53,192 bases of DNA from the NCBI GenBank assembly GCA_021159185.1, contig JAGGSH010000010.1:1-53192 (forward strand). The letters run 5' to 3'. Source of the stretch: a bacterium. Its GTDB lineage: Bacteria > Patescibacteriota > Minisyncoccia > Moranbacterales > UBA9337. How positions within the stretch are numbered: position 1 is the first letter of the stretch; each line of letters starts with the position of its first letter. The translations under genes were made by a program, and so were the position numbers. Under the pieces are notes generated by a model. It was not told the origin of the DNA. It saw nothing but the letters and a program-made list of their open reading frames with translations, and searched no databases. This document shows positions 8,877 through 18,121 of this stretch, piece by piece.

Positions 8877-11231
8877 TTATTTTATCTTTTCTAAAACCAT
8901 CTTAGAAACTTCATCTGCTTTTCCCGCGAATAATTTTTTTTCTTTCATTTTTAGATTAACAGAAACCGCAGTTTGTATTTCAAGAGTATCATTTTTTTGC
9001 TTGTCTGAATACCCTGTCCAATCCGCTTCCGCTTCCAACTTCTCTTGAAATTTTTTCGCGTATTCCACAAGTACTCCAATTACTTCTCTCTCCTTTTCCG
9101 TAAATTTCTGTTCTTTTGTCTCAGTTTGTTTTTCTTTTTCCAAATATTCCTTTAATTTGCCTCTTGGCTCAAATTTGCCATTAGTCATTTCTTTAAGAAT
9201 CTCTCCTAATTTTATATTTGATAGCTTTTCTTCATTTGCCGGTTTGACCCACATTGTTTTTCTAACATTTATCCCTTGCCTGAATTTATTGCGCAACGGC
9301 TTTCCTCTTAAATCAGAAATAAAAAAACTATCGCTTTCAGGATTCCATAAAACAATAGCGCCGCATCCGAAGGCTTTGGCTCCGTCTATCCCAGTCGGGA
9401 TTCTTCCGCCTATGTTAATTGCTATCTTTCCATAATAATCTGAATCAATGATAAATCCTTCTTTTTCCATATTCTGAAGTTCTTCCAGGGATCTTTCTAC
9501 TCTTTTTTTGTGACTTTCACTTTTGTTAAATTCTTTTTTGCCTTTTTTGTATATAAATCCGAATTTTTTTAAAAGTCCATCAGTAAGAGGTTCGGCGGGT
9601 GAAAGTTTTTTCCCGCTTTTATATTTTCTGTATTTGAAAAAGTTTATTAAATTATCCGCACTAGCCATTCTATATAACCCTAAAAGAGTCCTCCACGAAT
9701 TTTCAAAATAATTTTTGAAATACTTTTTTTCTTCCGGATATTTAAAATTATCAACTTGAGTAACAAAATTTACCAAATCGTCCAAGTATTTCTTTTTTTC
9801 CAAAAGCCCCAATCCGGTTAAGATTTCATACGTAAATTTCGCGGCAGAAACATTATTGTCTGATCCCGGCCCATGATGGTCAATAAAAACCGTCCCGTCC
9901 TTAAGAATAACTATTCCGTCTTTGCCGCCTGTGTCTATATGGAATTTTCCCGGTTCCTTGCTTTGTCCGCCTGGCGCTACATATTCAATATTTTTTTCGT
10001 CAACATCAAACCCCGCCATATTCAGCAGTTTTATGGAAATTTTTCCATCTAAATCGGTGTGATTTTCAATTATGGGCTCGCCCGTTTTTTTATCAAACCT
10101 TAATCTTCCATGAGTAACAAAATTTTTCCATAGTTCGCGGCTCTTTTGTTTGAATTTCTCGTCTCCCTCTTTCTCCGTATCCGCGTTAAGCTCTTCCCAT
10201 TTTTTAATTTTGTTCAGTGTAATTTCAGCCGCTTGGCGAATTGATTTATATTTTTCCTTATCTTCTTCTATCTTAAGCTCCTCGTTTAGTTCTTCCTTCT
10301 CGCTAGTCATTTTTTTCCTCTCTTCTCTAAACATTTCAAACACCTTATACTTTCCGCTTTCTTTGATTCTTCTAAGCGCTTTTGGAGGAATCAGCGTATA
10401 TGAACGCTTGCCGCCTTTTTTTATTAAAATAACATTTAACAATTTCTTATCTTTATCATCAAAACCCTGGACGATAAAATCAAAATAGCTCCCGTCCTTT
10501 TTTTTATTTTCATCCGCTTTCCAGATTTTTCCAAGCTGAAATTCTTCTTTTAATTTTTCTTTGTCCGCTCGTTCCGGTTCGCGCCGATATTGTTTCTTGT
10601 TTTCTTTTCCTCTTTTTTCTCTTTTGCCGGTTAAAGACAATTTCTTTTCTTTTTTGCCTAATTCAGCCATAGCTTCCGCCAGCGCGTCCAGCAAATCTTT
10701 ATTGGGATATTTTTTCTCGTCTTTTTCATTTTTATCAACTCCGTCGTTAACCTTGCCGATTATGGAATCTATTTCTTCTTCAAACGCTAACGCGTCTTTT
10801 TCTGGCATTTGCTTATTATCCATTTTTGCTTTCAGCGCGTCTTTCAAGACATTGGCCTTTTTCCCCAGATCGTCCAAAAAATTTCCAATGAAGCAGTCTT
10901 CAAAAGCGCGCAATAACTTCGGCAACCGCGGTTTTCTATTCCGCAAATAATCAACCGCTACAAACCAACGCTTGTTTTCATCCAAAGATCCTTCTTGCCG
11001 CTCCTGGAAATTCCTTATTTCCTTGATTATTTCTTCTTGGCATTTTTTTAAATTTTGTTCTTTCCTTTCCCTATCTTTTCCCTTGCTGCTCCCGATATAT
11101 TCTATGGCTACCGCTTCCGGAAAACTAAAACGGCTTTGCTCTTTTTCCAGTTTTTTAAAAACATCTTTTTGCGTGTTGTGTTTAACTAATTCCTTCATTG
11201 GGACTTTTAAATTTTCAGAACGAGAATCCAT
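8877..11231 (-). CDS. Large charged protein with DHH-like phosphoesterase motif
   Basis: A 784-residue soluble protein, very rich in Lys and Glu, with long probable coiled regions in the first 380 residues. The middle (about 420-540) contains KDGTVFIDHHGPG followed by a helical segment and FVTQVDN; the DHH triad with a preceding strand and later Asp resembles the DHH phosphoesterase family (RecJ/NrnA-type). A later segment, GGRIPTGIDGAKAFGCGAIV near 610, might be the second lobe. The match is partial, so nuclease or phosphatase activity is a hypothesis. It is the first gene of a two-gene unit with the LysM-like protein. Upstream lies the divergent promoter region before the GT39 genes. Confidence 0.65.
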   Translation of the reverse strand: MDSRSENLKVPMKELVKHNTQKDVFKKLEKEQSRFSFPEAVAIEYIGSSKGKDRERKEQNLKKCQEEIIKEIRNFQERQEGSLDENKRWFVAVDYLRNRKPRLPKLLRAFEDCFIGNFLDDLGKKANVLKDALKAKMDNKQMPEKDALAFEEEIDSIIGKVNDGVDKNEKDEKKYPNKDLLDALAEAMAELGKKEKKLSLTGKREKRGKENKKQYRREPERADKEKLKEEFQLGKIWKADENKKKDGSYFDFIVQGFDDKDKKLLNVILIKKGGKRSYTLIPPKALRRIKESGKYKVFEMFREERKKMTSEKEELNEELKIEEDKEKYKSIRQAAEITLNKIKKWEELNADTEKEGDEKFKQKSRELWKNFVTHGRLRFDKKTGEPIIENHTDLDGKISIKLLNMAGFDVDEKNIEYVAPGGQSKEPGKFHIDTGGKDGIVILKDGTVFIDHHGPGSDNNVSAAKFTYEILTGLGLLEKKKYLDDLVNFVTQVDNFKYPEEKKYFKNYFENSWRTLLGLYRMASADNLINFFKYRKYKSGKKLSPAEPLTDGLLKKFGFIYKKGKKEFNKSESHKKRVERSLEELQNMEKEGFIIDSDYYGKIAINIGGRIPTGIDGAKAFGCGAIVLWNPESDSFFISDLRGKPLRNKFRQGINVRKTMWVKPANEEKLSNIKLGEILKEMTNGKFEPRGKLKEYLEKEKQTETKEQKFTEKEREVIGVLVEYAKKFQEKLEAEADWTGYSDKQKNDTLEIQTAVSVNLKMKEKKLFAGKADEVSKMVLEKIK

Positions 11232-11298
11232 AATTTTAATTTAATGTTTAGCCGGCATTTATTAAACAGCCGTTTTTCTAAAAAAATTATACCACAAC

Positions 11299-11326
11299 TT
11301 TACCAAAAAACAAAAACTGTTATAAT
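11299..11326 (+). promoter_or_regulatory. Extended -10 promoter before GT39 gene
   Basis: TG-T-TATAAT at 11318-11326 is a perfect extended -10. A weak -35 (TTTACC, 11299-11304) lies 16 bp upstream. It points toward the glycosyltransferase starting at 11436, leaving a leader of about 100 nt. Confidence 0.55.
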
Positions 11327-11435
11327 ATAAATTACAAATCAACACTAATTTAATCTCGAACAATCTCTAATTTAGTTTTAAATTATTCGTGGTAATTGAC
11401 GGGTGAGTTTGCGTTAATTAGCGATTTATATCATC

Positions 11436-13076
11436 ATGCAAAATAAAAAAACAACTTATTGGCTTTTATTAGCCGTCGTAATCGCCGCCGCTTTTCTTTT
11501 GCGCGCCTATAATATTGAAAACATTCCAGCGGGGATTTATCCTGATGAAGCCGTTAACGGAACTGACGCGTTGTTAGCCAATGAAACCGGAAATTACCGC
11601 TGGTTTTACACTAATAATTTCGGGCGGGAAGGATTATTCATCAATTTAATCGCCGGCGCTTTTAAAATTTTCGGTGTTTCTATTTTCGCTTTAAAATTTT
11701 GGCCGATTATTTTCGGGACGCTCACGGTATTGGGCGTCTTTCTTTTAAGTTTTGAATTATTTCGCGGATGGCCCGCCTTTGCTAAAGCTGCGGCGGGCAA
11801 GCGCGCCGCGTTAATCGCCGCTTATTTAACCGCCTTTTCATTTTGGGCGATTAATTTTTCCCGCATCGCTTTCCGCGCTGTGATGATGCTGCCTGTTTTG
11901 GTTTTTTCTTTTTATTTTATTTTCCGAGGATTGAGAACTGAAAAATACCGCGACTTTATTCTGGCCGGACTTATTTTTGGGCTGGGCTTCCATACCTATA
12001 TCGCTTTCCGCATTGCGCCGCTTATTTTAATAATTTTATTGCTGGCGATTTTAATCAGCCAAAGAAATGTTTTCCGGCGGTTTTGGAAAAAAATTATTGT
12101 TTTTGCGATTTGCGTTTTTATTTCCGCTTCTCCTCTTTTATTTGATTTTTATCAACATCCGGAATATCTCCAATCACGCACAGGCGCTATTTCCGTTTTC
12201 TCTCCCGAAGTTAATCAAGGACATTTAATAAAAACTTTATCCCAAAGCGTTGGATTAAGTCTGGTAAAATTTAATTTCTGGGGAGACCAAAACTGGCGGC
12301 ACAATTACCCGCCTTATCCCGTTTTAAATCCTGTCGTGGGTATTTTATTTTTAATCGGATTGATTTATTTAATTGCCGAATTTTTCCATCTTTTATTTTT
12401 GCGATTCAAGAAAAAAACGCGGGACAGAAAATTCATAATTTATTCATTTTTATTAAGCTGGTTTTTTGCACTGCTCATCCCCGAATTTTTAACTGCCGAA
12501 GGATTGCCGCACTGCCTCCGTTCTATTGGAACGCTTCCGGTTGTTTACATTATTTCCGCCATTCCCTTCGCTTGGATATTAGGAAAATTTACTAACCTAC
12601 AACCTACAACTCATAACTTACAACCCATAAAGATTGCTCTTTTGATTATTTTCGCGGCGGTTTTTGCTTTTGTCGGAATTTTTAATACCGCTAAATATTT
12701 TGTGTTCTGGGCGGAAAAACCGCAGCAGCATGGAACTTTTAGCGAAAATTTTAAAAATATAGCGCTTTATCTTAATTCCCTTCCCGATGAAGTTAATAAA
12801 TATGTCGCGGCTAACGGCGGCGGCAGAATTATGGAAGACGGGCTTCCCGTAAGCGCCCAGCCAGTAAAACTTTTAACTTACCAAAAAACTGAAAACCTAA
12901 AATTTCTCCAGCAAGGGCAAGACTGCCCGCTGGAAACTCCGATGGTTATAATTTTAATGAATTACGACCAATATATTATTGACCGCGTTAAATTATTTTA
13001 CCCCCAAGCTCAAGTGGAAAAAATTGATTTAAATCCGGGATATGGGTCCGATTTCGTTTCAATAGTAGTTGAATAA
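11436..13076 (+). CDS. GT39-type membrane glycosyltransferase
   Basis: A 546-residue polytopic membrane protein with about 10-12 spans. The first loop has YPDEAVNGTDAL (near residue 36), the acidic motif expected of the GT-C fold family (PMT/ArnT-like, GT39/GT83) that moves sugars from a polyprenyl phosphate onto a protein or lipid outside the membrane. A palindromic repeat at 11771-11798 is read through in frame and adds roughly WPAFAKAAAGKR near residue 115. A second low-complexity insertion, TNLQPTTHNLQP (about 12594-12628), lies in another loop. It is followed by a family A repeat and a second GT39 gene on the same strand. Substrate unknown. Confidence 0.85.
   Translation: MQNKKTTYWLLLAVVIAAAFLLRAYNIENIPAGIYPDEAVNGTDALLANETGNYRWFYTNNFGREGLFINLIAGAFKIFGVSIFALKFWPIIFGTLTVLGVFLLSFELFRGWPAFAKAAAGKRAALIAAYLTAFSFWAINFSRIAFRAVMMLPVLVFSFYFIFRGLRTEKYRDFILAGLIFGLGFHTYIAFRIAPLILIILLLAILISQRNVFRRFWKKIIVFAICVFISASPLLFDFYQHPEYLQSRTGAISVFSPEVNQGHLIKTLSQSVGLSLVKFNFWGDQNWRHNYPPYPVLNPVVGILFLIGLIYLIAEFFHLLFLRFKKKTRDRKFIIYSFLLSWFFALLIPEFLTAEGLPHCLRSIGTLPVVYIISAIPFAWILGKFTNLQPTTHNLQPIKIALLIIFAAVFAFVGIFNTAKYFVFWAEKPQQHGTFSENFKNIALYLNSLPDEVNKYVAANGGGRIMEDGLPVSAQPVKLLTYQKTENLKFLQQGQDCPLETPMVIILMNYDQYIIDRVKLFYPQAQVEKIDLNPGYGSDFVSIVVE
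11771..11798. repeat. Palindromic repeat inside GT39 coding sequence
   Basis: GCCCGCC (11771-11777) pairs with GGCGGGC (11792-11798) around TTTGCTAAAGCTGC. It is translated in frame in a loop of the glycosyltransferase. It is related to the element at 49409-49437. Confidence 0.75.
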
Positions 13077-13100
13077 AAACTTCTTCGCCATTTTTCCATA

Positions 13101-13247
13101 TGTCATTCCGGAAAATTTCGGAGTAGCAACGGAGAAATTTATCCGGAATCTACGCTTTCATTTATCTCATGTTTAAAGATTTTAATTAACCTAGATTCCG
13201 GATATTTTTTCTTCCGCTGTCGCTCCAGAAAAAATTCCGGAATGACA
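13101..13247. repeat. MITE-like repeat family A, copy 2
   Basis: Inverted-repeat element bounded by TGTCATTCCGGAA and TTCCGGAATGACA, with the same core and orientation as copy 1. It lies between the two GT39 genes. A TTTAACAA-type tandem repeat (about 13255-13293) follows and occupies the ribosome-binding position of the next gene. Confidence 0.85.
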
Positions 13248-13301
13248 TAAGAATTTAACTATTTAACAATTTAATCATTTAACAATTTAACAAAAAATCC
13301 T

Positions 13302-15140
13302 ATGTTAAAAAAATATTCGTCAGTCATCGTCGCTTTAATTCTCATCGCTTTTTTCGCTGTTTCTCTTATTGTCTCCTTGCAGGAATCAACCACTATGGAC
13401 GAGAAAGCGCATATTCCGTCCGCCTATTCTTATGTCAAATACAATGATATGCGGCTTAATCCTGAACACCCTCCGCTTCTTAAGGATTTAGCCGGGCTTC
13501 CTTTATTATTTTTCAATCCGCGGTTTCCTGCCGACGATCCCCTTTGGACCGAGGGCGTAAACGAGCAGTGGGAATTAGGCGACAAATTTATTCACTCCAA
13601 TGACGCCGACCAGATTACTTTTTGGTCGCGCCTGCCTATTACTTTGATCGCTCTCCTTTTAGGATTTTTTATTTTTAAGTGGACGAAAGAACTGGCCGGA
13701 GCCGCCGCCGGAATTTTCGCTTTGATTCTATACGCTTTTGATCCCAACATTTTGGGGCACAGCCATTATGTCACCACTGACATTGGCATCGCCGCCTTCA
13801 TTTTCATTTCCTTTTACTATTTTATTAAATTCCTTAAATATCCCAGTTGGAAAAACACTATTTTAGCGGGAATATTTTTAGGGCTGGCCGAACTGGCTAA
13901 ATTCTCCTCCGTGATTCTTTTTCCTTTTTTCGGGCTTATTCTGGTTATTTACGCTTTAGCCAAAAGAAGCAAGCCGCCTAAAACGCCGCTTGGGAATCTT
14001 TCAGAATATATGGGAAAATATGTTCTAATCGTCTTTATCTGCTTCGCCGTAATCTGGATTTTGTATTTTTACAATACTTTTAATATGCCGGCGGAAAAAA
14101 TCCAGGACATTGCTAATACCGTCTTCGGAAATGAAGGTATGGGAGAACTGGCTAAGTCAACCGTCATTGGTATGAGCACTATGCCGGTTCTTAAATATTT
14201 AAGCGAATATTTTTTGGGCGTTTTTATGGTTTTTACCAGAGTGGCCGGAGGGAACACTTATTATTTCCTCGGCACCGTTTCCAACCATGCCACTCCTTTT
14301 TATTTCCCGGTTGTTTTTCTGCTTAAAGAAACTCTGCCTTTCTTGTTTCTCATTCTAGCCGCTTCCGTATACGCTTTCGCGGAAATGATAAAGAAAGCGC
14401 TTTCCGCGAGATTGAAAGAAAATTGGAAAAAGTTTTTAGGATACTTGCAAAGCGGGGTGGCGCAATATTCTATGTTGGGATTTATAATTTTTTATTCCTT
14501 TTTAAGCATTACCGGAAATTTAAATATAGGATTTCGCCATCTTTTCCCCATTCTGCCTTTCGTTTATGTTTTAGTGGCTAAAAAAGTTACTGACTTCATT
14601 AAAAGCTGTGAGGGCAAGAAAATTAAAACCACAGTTAAAGCAACACTGGCGATACTTGTAGCTTGGATTATTCTTGAGCCGATTATATTTTTCCCCAGCT
14701 ATCTTTCTTACTTCAACGAACTGGCGGGCGGTCCCAAAAACGGATATAAATATGTCACCGATTCCAACTACGATTGGGGGCAGGATTTAAAAAGATTAAG
14801 CCGCTGGGTAGATAAATACAACAGTTGCGCTTTAAGCAAAAACCCTGAAGTTTGTATAGATCCAAACCGCGCAATTCCAATCAAGCCTAATCAGCCCATT
14901 AAAAAAATCCGCGTTGATTATTTCGGCGGATCTAATCCGGAATATTATTTGAAGGATAAATTTATTCCTTGGCATTCTTACAATAATCCCGAACCGGGAT
15001 GGTATGCTATTTCAATCGGATTTTTGCAGGAAAGCATTCATAAAGAAAAACAGCCCGGAGAAAAAAGCTACGAATGGCTCCGCGGTTACCAGCCCATTAC
15101 CAAAGCAGGAGATTCCATTTTCGTTTATTATGTGGAATAG
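13302..15140 (+). CDS. GT39-type membrane glycosyltransferase (second)
   Basis: A 612-residue polytopic membrane protein. After the first membrane span comes the motif TTMDEKAHIPSAYSYV (about residue 30), then RLNPEHPPLLKDLAG, a pattern typical of phospholipid-carrier-dependent glycosyltransferases (GT39/PMT-like, GT-C fold). About eleven hydrophobic spans follow. The C-terminal part is outside the membrane and contains a YDWGQDLKRLSRWV segment seen in this subfamily. Together with the gene at 11436 it probably glycosylates surface proteins or lipids. Two strong hairpin terminators follow immediately, so the transcript ends here. Confidence 0.87.
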   Translation: MLKKYSSVIVALILIAFFAVSLIVSLQESTTMDEKAHIPSAYSYVKYNDMRLNPEHPPLLKDLAGLPLLFFNPRFPADDPLWTEGVNEQWELGDKFIHSNDADQITFWSRLPITLIALLLGFFIFKWTKELAGAAAGIFALILYAFDPNILGHSHYVTTDIGIAAFIFISFYYFIKFLKYPSWKNTILAGIFLGLAELAKFSSVILFPFFGLILVIYALAKRSKPPKTPLGNLSEYMGKYVLIVFICFAVIWILYFYNTFNMPAEKIQDIANTVFGNEGMGELAKSTVIGMSTMPVLKYLSEYFLGVFMVFTRVAGGNTYYFLGTVSNHATPFYFPVVFLLKETLPFLFLILAASVYAFAEMIKKALSARLKENWKKFLGYLQSGVAQYSMLGFIIFYSFLSITGNLNIGFRHLFPILPFVYVLVAKKVTDFIKSCEGKKIKTTVKATLAILVAWIILEPIIFFPSYLSYFNELAGGPKNGYKYVTDSNYDWGQDLKRLSRWVDKYNSCALSKNPEVCIDPNRAIPIKPNQPIKKIRVDYFGGSNPEYYLKDKFIPWHSYNNPEPGWYAISIGFLQESIHKEKQPGEKSYEWLRGYQPITKAGDSIFVYYVE

Positions 15141-15150
15141 TTCCAAATAA

Positions 15151-15183
15151 AAGAATCCCTGAATAAATTCAGGGATTCTTTTT
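15151..15183 (+). terminator. Rho-independent terminator after GT39 pair
   Basis: A 13-bp perfect stem (AAGAATCCCTGAA / TTCAGGGATTCTT) with a TAAA loop, followed by T residues, 10 nt after the stop codon. Confidence 0.9.
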
Positions 15184-15202
15184 ATGAAAAGCTTAAAAAC
15201 TA

Positions 15203-15234
15203 AAAAAACACCGGACTAAATTCCGGTGTTTTTT
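15203..15234. terminator. Second, bidirectional terminator hairpin
   Basis: ACACCGGA / TCCGGTGT stem flanked by an A-tract on the left and a T-tract on the right, so it can terminate both strands. Confidence 0.85.
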
Positions 15235-15289
15235 ATAAATTTTCTCTCATCTGAATCTGCTAAAAATATTTTGGTAGACTCGGATAAGA

Positions 15290-15322
15290 GGGCAGAAGAC
15301 AAGTATTGCTTGTCTTCTGCCC
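15290..15322. other. 14-bp perfect hairpin downstream of small gene
   Basis: GGGCAGAAGACAAG / CTTGTCTTCTGCCC with a 5-nt loop, just past the stop codon of the minus-strand gene at 15329. It has no T-tract; it could protect a 3' end or act with the next hairpin as terminator. Confidence 0.7.
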
Positions 15323-15328
15323 CAGAGC

Positions 15329-15634
15329 CTAGAAAATGGCAAACTGCGGATCTGCCATTCCTAAGACCCTGTGGTTAGTGCCCATATGAATAGATGGGGC
15401 ACCAACGAAATCAAGCCGGGAGTTGTTTTTAATTTTTCTGACCGCTGCCCCAGCTGAAATAGGTAAAACTTTCAGAAATTCTGTGCAGTCATCCATGACA
15501 CATGAGTGACGTTGCACTTTTCTAATAAATAGGTATTCATCCTCGCCCGGTGTATGCTTCACTAAAACGAATCTTCTACATTCTCCTTGATACTGAATCT
15601 CTGGTTGATCTATGTAACCGTTGAAAAATGTCAT
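15329..15634 (-). CDS. Small conserved hypothetical protein with strong SD
   Basis: I place the start at ATG 15634 because a perfect Shine-Dalgarno (AAGGAGGGAGTA) immediately precedes it; a longer frame to 15718 has no such site. The product is 101 residues, soluble, beginning MTFFNGYIDQPEIQYQG and including RRFVLVKHTPGEDEYLFI and a later VGAPSIH segment. I do not recognise a family with known function. It stands alone between terminators and a long non-coding stretch. The strong SD, unusual in this window, suggests high expression. Confidence 0.6.
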   Translation of the reverse strand: MTFFNGYIDQPEIQYQGECRRFVLVKHTPGEDEYLFIRKVQRHSCVMDDCTEFLKVLPISAGAAVRKIKNNSRLDFVGAPSIHMGTNHRVLGMADPQFAIF

Positions 15635-15718
15635 TACTCCCTCCTTTTCTTCTGGGATTTTTTGGTTGTGGTTAAACGATATATTTAACCTAAATCCCCT
15701 AATCGGGGCAAAGGACAA

Positions 15719-16124
15719 TTTTTTCTAACTGCCTCATCTAAAACAACAACATATTTTGCTGTCTCAAATAAGGCAATTAGAATTTTTTCAAAGAACAATT
15801 TCCCTCTTTCAAAACTTTCTCATCTGACTTACCAGCTTAGCATATTATGAAAGGCTTGTCAAGCAGCAAAAATCGTAAATCAAAAATCGTAAATCGTAAA
15901 AATGGCTAAAATAAGCCATTTTTGATTGAAAAAACAAGTTAAACTAAACGCTTTTTAATCTTTATTTGTCATTTATGGGCGATCGCTTATAAATGACAAA
16001 GCGTTAGACTAAATTAATTATATACCATTTTGTTGCGACCGCATAAAAATGGTATCATTGTTTTCTAATCTTCTTAATTACTGTCTGTGCTAACTTGAGT
16101 TCCTTCATCCTGATCGTCCTCATC
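15719..16124. other. Long non-coding stretch with three hairpins
   Basis: About 400 bp without a credible gene. It contains a terminator-like hairpin (AAAATGGCT / AGCCATTTT, about 15897-15922), a near-perfect GATC-centred palindrome at 15966-16001, and a related hairpin ATACCATTTT / AAAATGGTAT at 16022-16055. A short tandem repeat (AAAATCGTAAATC) lies at 15869-15898. I see no tRNA or recognisable riboswitch. Confidence 0.6.
15966..16001. repeat. GATC-centred palindrome
   Basis: TTTGTCATTTAT and ATAAATGACAAA arms (12 bp) surround the self-complementary GCGATCGC. It is one of a group with 30718-30749, 38190-38221 and, more loosely, 16022-16055. Confidence 0.75.
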
Positions 16125-16988
16125 CTAATCATTCTTATTCTCCCCTAAATCCTTAAATTTATAATAAACTTTATTTTCCACTCTTAAATCTACATATTCT
16201 AAATTTTTTCTTTTTTCTTCACCCATCTCTTTTTCTAGGAAAGTTTTTAAAGTTCTGGCTGATTGCTTCGCGGGAACTTTGCTACTGAAATAAATATCCC
16301 ATCCCGCGGCCGTTTTGATTCTAACATCTTCCGCTGCCCGGCAAGCGGTTTGATATTCGCCGGAAATATCAGCCAGCGCTTCTTTTTTTATTTCTTCCGT
16401 AAGCTCTAAAATAAAATTAATATAATCTTCGCCTAAAACTTTCTCTCCCAAATTAACCGGCTTGGCGCTGGCGTCCTCCAGCCTAATTAAATTATTTTCT
16501 TTGATTTCCGGTGATTCAAAATCAGCTCCGCTGTAAGCGCGCCCTTTCTCGTCAATAATATAGCACGGCCCGCCCGAACACCATAATAATAAAGATTTTC
16601 TTTCTACAATTCTCACCTTAACTGTGTCGGGAAATTTTTTTTCTACCTCAACTTCGCTGATCTTTTTAAATTTTTCCGTCAGATGATTTTTAATTTTTCT
16701 TTCAGAAATTAAAATAAAATTATTTCTTGAAATAAAACCGAGATACTTCCCATCTAACAAGCAGCTCAATTCTTTTGAAACTTTTTCATATTCAAGTTCC
16801 TCCACTCCTCTCAATTCAACATAATTAATCTGGAGAAAGGGCGAGAACATAAAAATATACACGGTTACTCCCGCGAAAGCGATTAGAAGAAAATAAAAAG
16901 CCATTCTAAAAAAAACGGAGCGTTTCTCCTTTTCCTTTTTTCTTTTTCTATTTTCCACCCAACTCTGCCGACCTTTTTTTACCCGCAT
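16125..16988 (-). CDS. ftsQ: FtsQ/DivIB-like cell division protein
   Basis: A 287-residue bitopic protein: a basic cytoplasmic tail (residues 1-26), one membrane span (about 27-49), then a POTRA-type domain (FLQINYVELRGVEELEYEKV onward, to about 120) and a beta-rich domain with VKVRIVERKSLLLWC and YIIDEKGRAYSG. This is the FtsQ/DivIB architecture that links FtsB/FtsL to the divisome. The start codon is 4 bp after holB, so the two are one transcription unit. Sequence conservation in this family is low, so the name rests on architecture and the typical V-x-E-R motif. Confidence 0.75.
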   Translation of the reverse strand: MRVKKGRQSWVENRKRKKEKEKRSVFFRMAFYFLLIAFAGVTVYIFMFSPFLQINYVELRGVEELEYEKVSKELSCLLDGKYLGFISRNNFILISERKIKNHLTEKFKKISEVEVEKKFPDTVKVRIVERKSLLLWCSGGPCYIIDEKGRAYSGADFESPEIKENNLIRLEDASAKPVNLGEKVLGEDYINFILELTEEIKKEALADISGEYQTACRAAEDVRIKTAAGWDIYFSSKVPAKQSARTLKTFLEKEMGEEKRKNLEYVDLRVENKVYYKFKDLGENKND

Positions 16989-16992
16989 AATT

Positions 16993-17931
16993 CTACAAAT
17001 TCATTATCAAATTTTCCAGCGCCAACCGTCCGTTAGCGTTGGTGTTTTTAAGTTTTTCCATACTATCTTCCAGTTTTTCAATAATTTTAAAAAAACGCGA
17101 AGCATTCTTAAAATCTTTTATCGCGCCTGAATGCATAATCCAAACCCAAAACTCCAGTTTTTTAATTGCCTCCGGAATATTTTTGGAAAATTTCTCCGCC
17201 ATCTCCATTCTCTGGGCGATATTCATAGCGGAAATCTTTTTCAATTCTTTCAGCGCGCTCTCGCGCGAATGAAGCTCTTTCTTATTCCGCGCTATTTTAA
17301 CCGCCCAGCCCGGGCGGCCGGCTGAAAAAGATATAATTTTATCCTTGGAAATTAAATCTTTGGACAAAAATTCCGGATCATTTAAAAGCTCCTCAATCTC
17401 GCCATCCGCCACTAAATTAAACCTGATTTTCTGGCAGCGCGATTTTACCGTGGGAAGCAGTTTGCCTTCCTCGTGAGTTACCAAAATAATAATAGAAGTT
17501 TCATTAGTCTCTTCAATAGTTTTAAGCAAAGCGTTCTGAGACGCCTTGTTCATTTTATGAGCGTTGTCAATTATAAGCGCGCGGTAATTTCCTTGAGACG
17601 GAAAAAGCGACATTTCTTTTTGGACTTCTCTAATCCTTTCAATTTTTATTTCCCTTTCTTTCGTTACTTCTTTTTTTTCTTCAACCTCAGGCTTTAAAAT
17701 AATTAAATCTGATAAAAACTTTTTATTCTCGCCACGCTTGCCCGCGCTTTCGTCTTTTACCATATTATGTAATATGGTAAATTTTTTCCCACTTATTAAA
17801 CTTTTGGCAAATTTTTCCGCCAGCGTAAATTTTCCCACTCCCTCCGGACCGGAAAAAAGATAAGCCTGGGCAACTTTATTTTTCTCAATGCTCCGACTTA
17901 GCAATTTAATAATTTTTTGATGGCCGACCAT
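16993..17931 (-). CDS. holB: DNA polymerase III delta prime subunit
   Basis: A 312-residue AAA+ clamp-loader subunit beginning MVGHQKIIKLLSRSIEKNK. Walker A is GPEGVGKFT (residues 29-37). The Walker B region reads LIIDNAHKM, followed by NKASQNALLKTIEE, the usual delta'/DnaX segment, and an SRC sensor motif (VKSRCQKI). Walker B lacks the DE pair of active ATPases, normal for delta', which is mostly structural. The zinc-binding cysteines seen in many homologues are absent, as in HolB. It is 4 bp upstream of the ftsQ-like gene. Confidence 0.85.
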   Translation of the reverse strand: MVGHQKIIKLLSRSIEKNKVAQAYLFSGPEGVGKFTLAEKFAKSLISGKKFTILHNMVKDESAGKRGENKKFLSDLIILKPEVEEKKEVTKEREIKIERIREVQKEMSLFPSQGNYRALIIDNAHKMNKASQNALLKTIEETNETSIIILVTHEEGKLLPTVKSRCQKIRFNLVADGEIEELLNDPEFLSKDLISKDKIISFSAGRPGWAVKIARNKKELHSRESALKELKKISAMNIAQRMEMAEKFSKNIPEAIKKLEFWVWIMHSGAIKDFKNASRFFKIIEKLEDSMEKLKNTNANGRLALENLIMNL

Positions 17932-17960
17932 AATAGAATAGTGATTGGTAACTAGCTATT

Positions 17961-18100
17961 GTCATTCCGGAATTTTTTGAGCGATAGCGAGAAAAATATC
18001 CGGAATCTAAAATTGTTAAAATCTTTAAGCTTGAGATAATTGGAAGCGTAGATTCCGGATAAATTTCTCCGTTTCTCTCCGAAATTTTCCGGAATGACAT
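17961..18100. repeat. MITE-like repeat family A, copy 3 (inverted)
   Basis: GTCATTCCGGAA to TTCCGGAATGAC; the core is the reverse complement of copies 1 and 2. It lies between the GT4 gene and holB. Confidence 0.85.
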
Positions 18101-18121
18101 AAAGTAAGACTGTAAATAATA

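Noticed and set aside
8425-9048. 207-codon Ser/Phe-rich plus-strand frame
   Set aside because: Antisense of the coiled-coil part of the large protein; no motif and no SD.
15719-16124. Non-coding stretch as a structured RNA gene (tmRNA, RNase P, 6S)
   Set aside because: I see separate hairpins but none of the conserved cores of these RNAs; a covariance search would be needed to exclude an unusual form.
17906-18100. 64-codon frame between holB and the GT4 gene
   Set aside because: It consists of a family A repeat read in frame; copies of the repeat elsewhere give similar chance frames.
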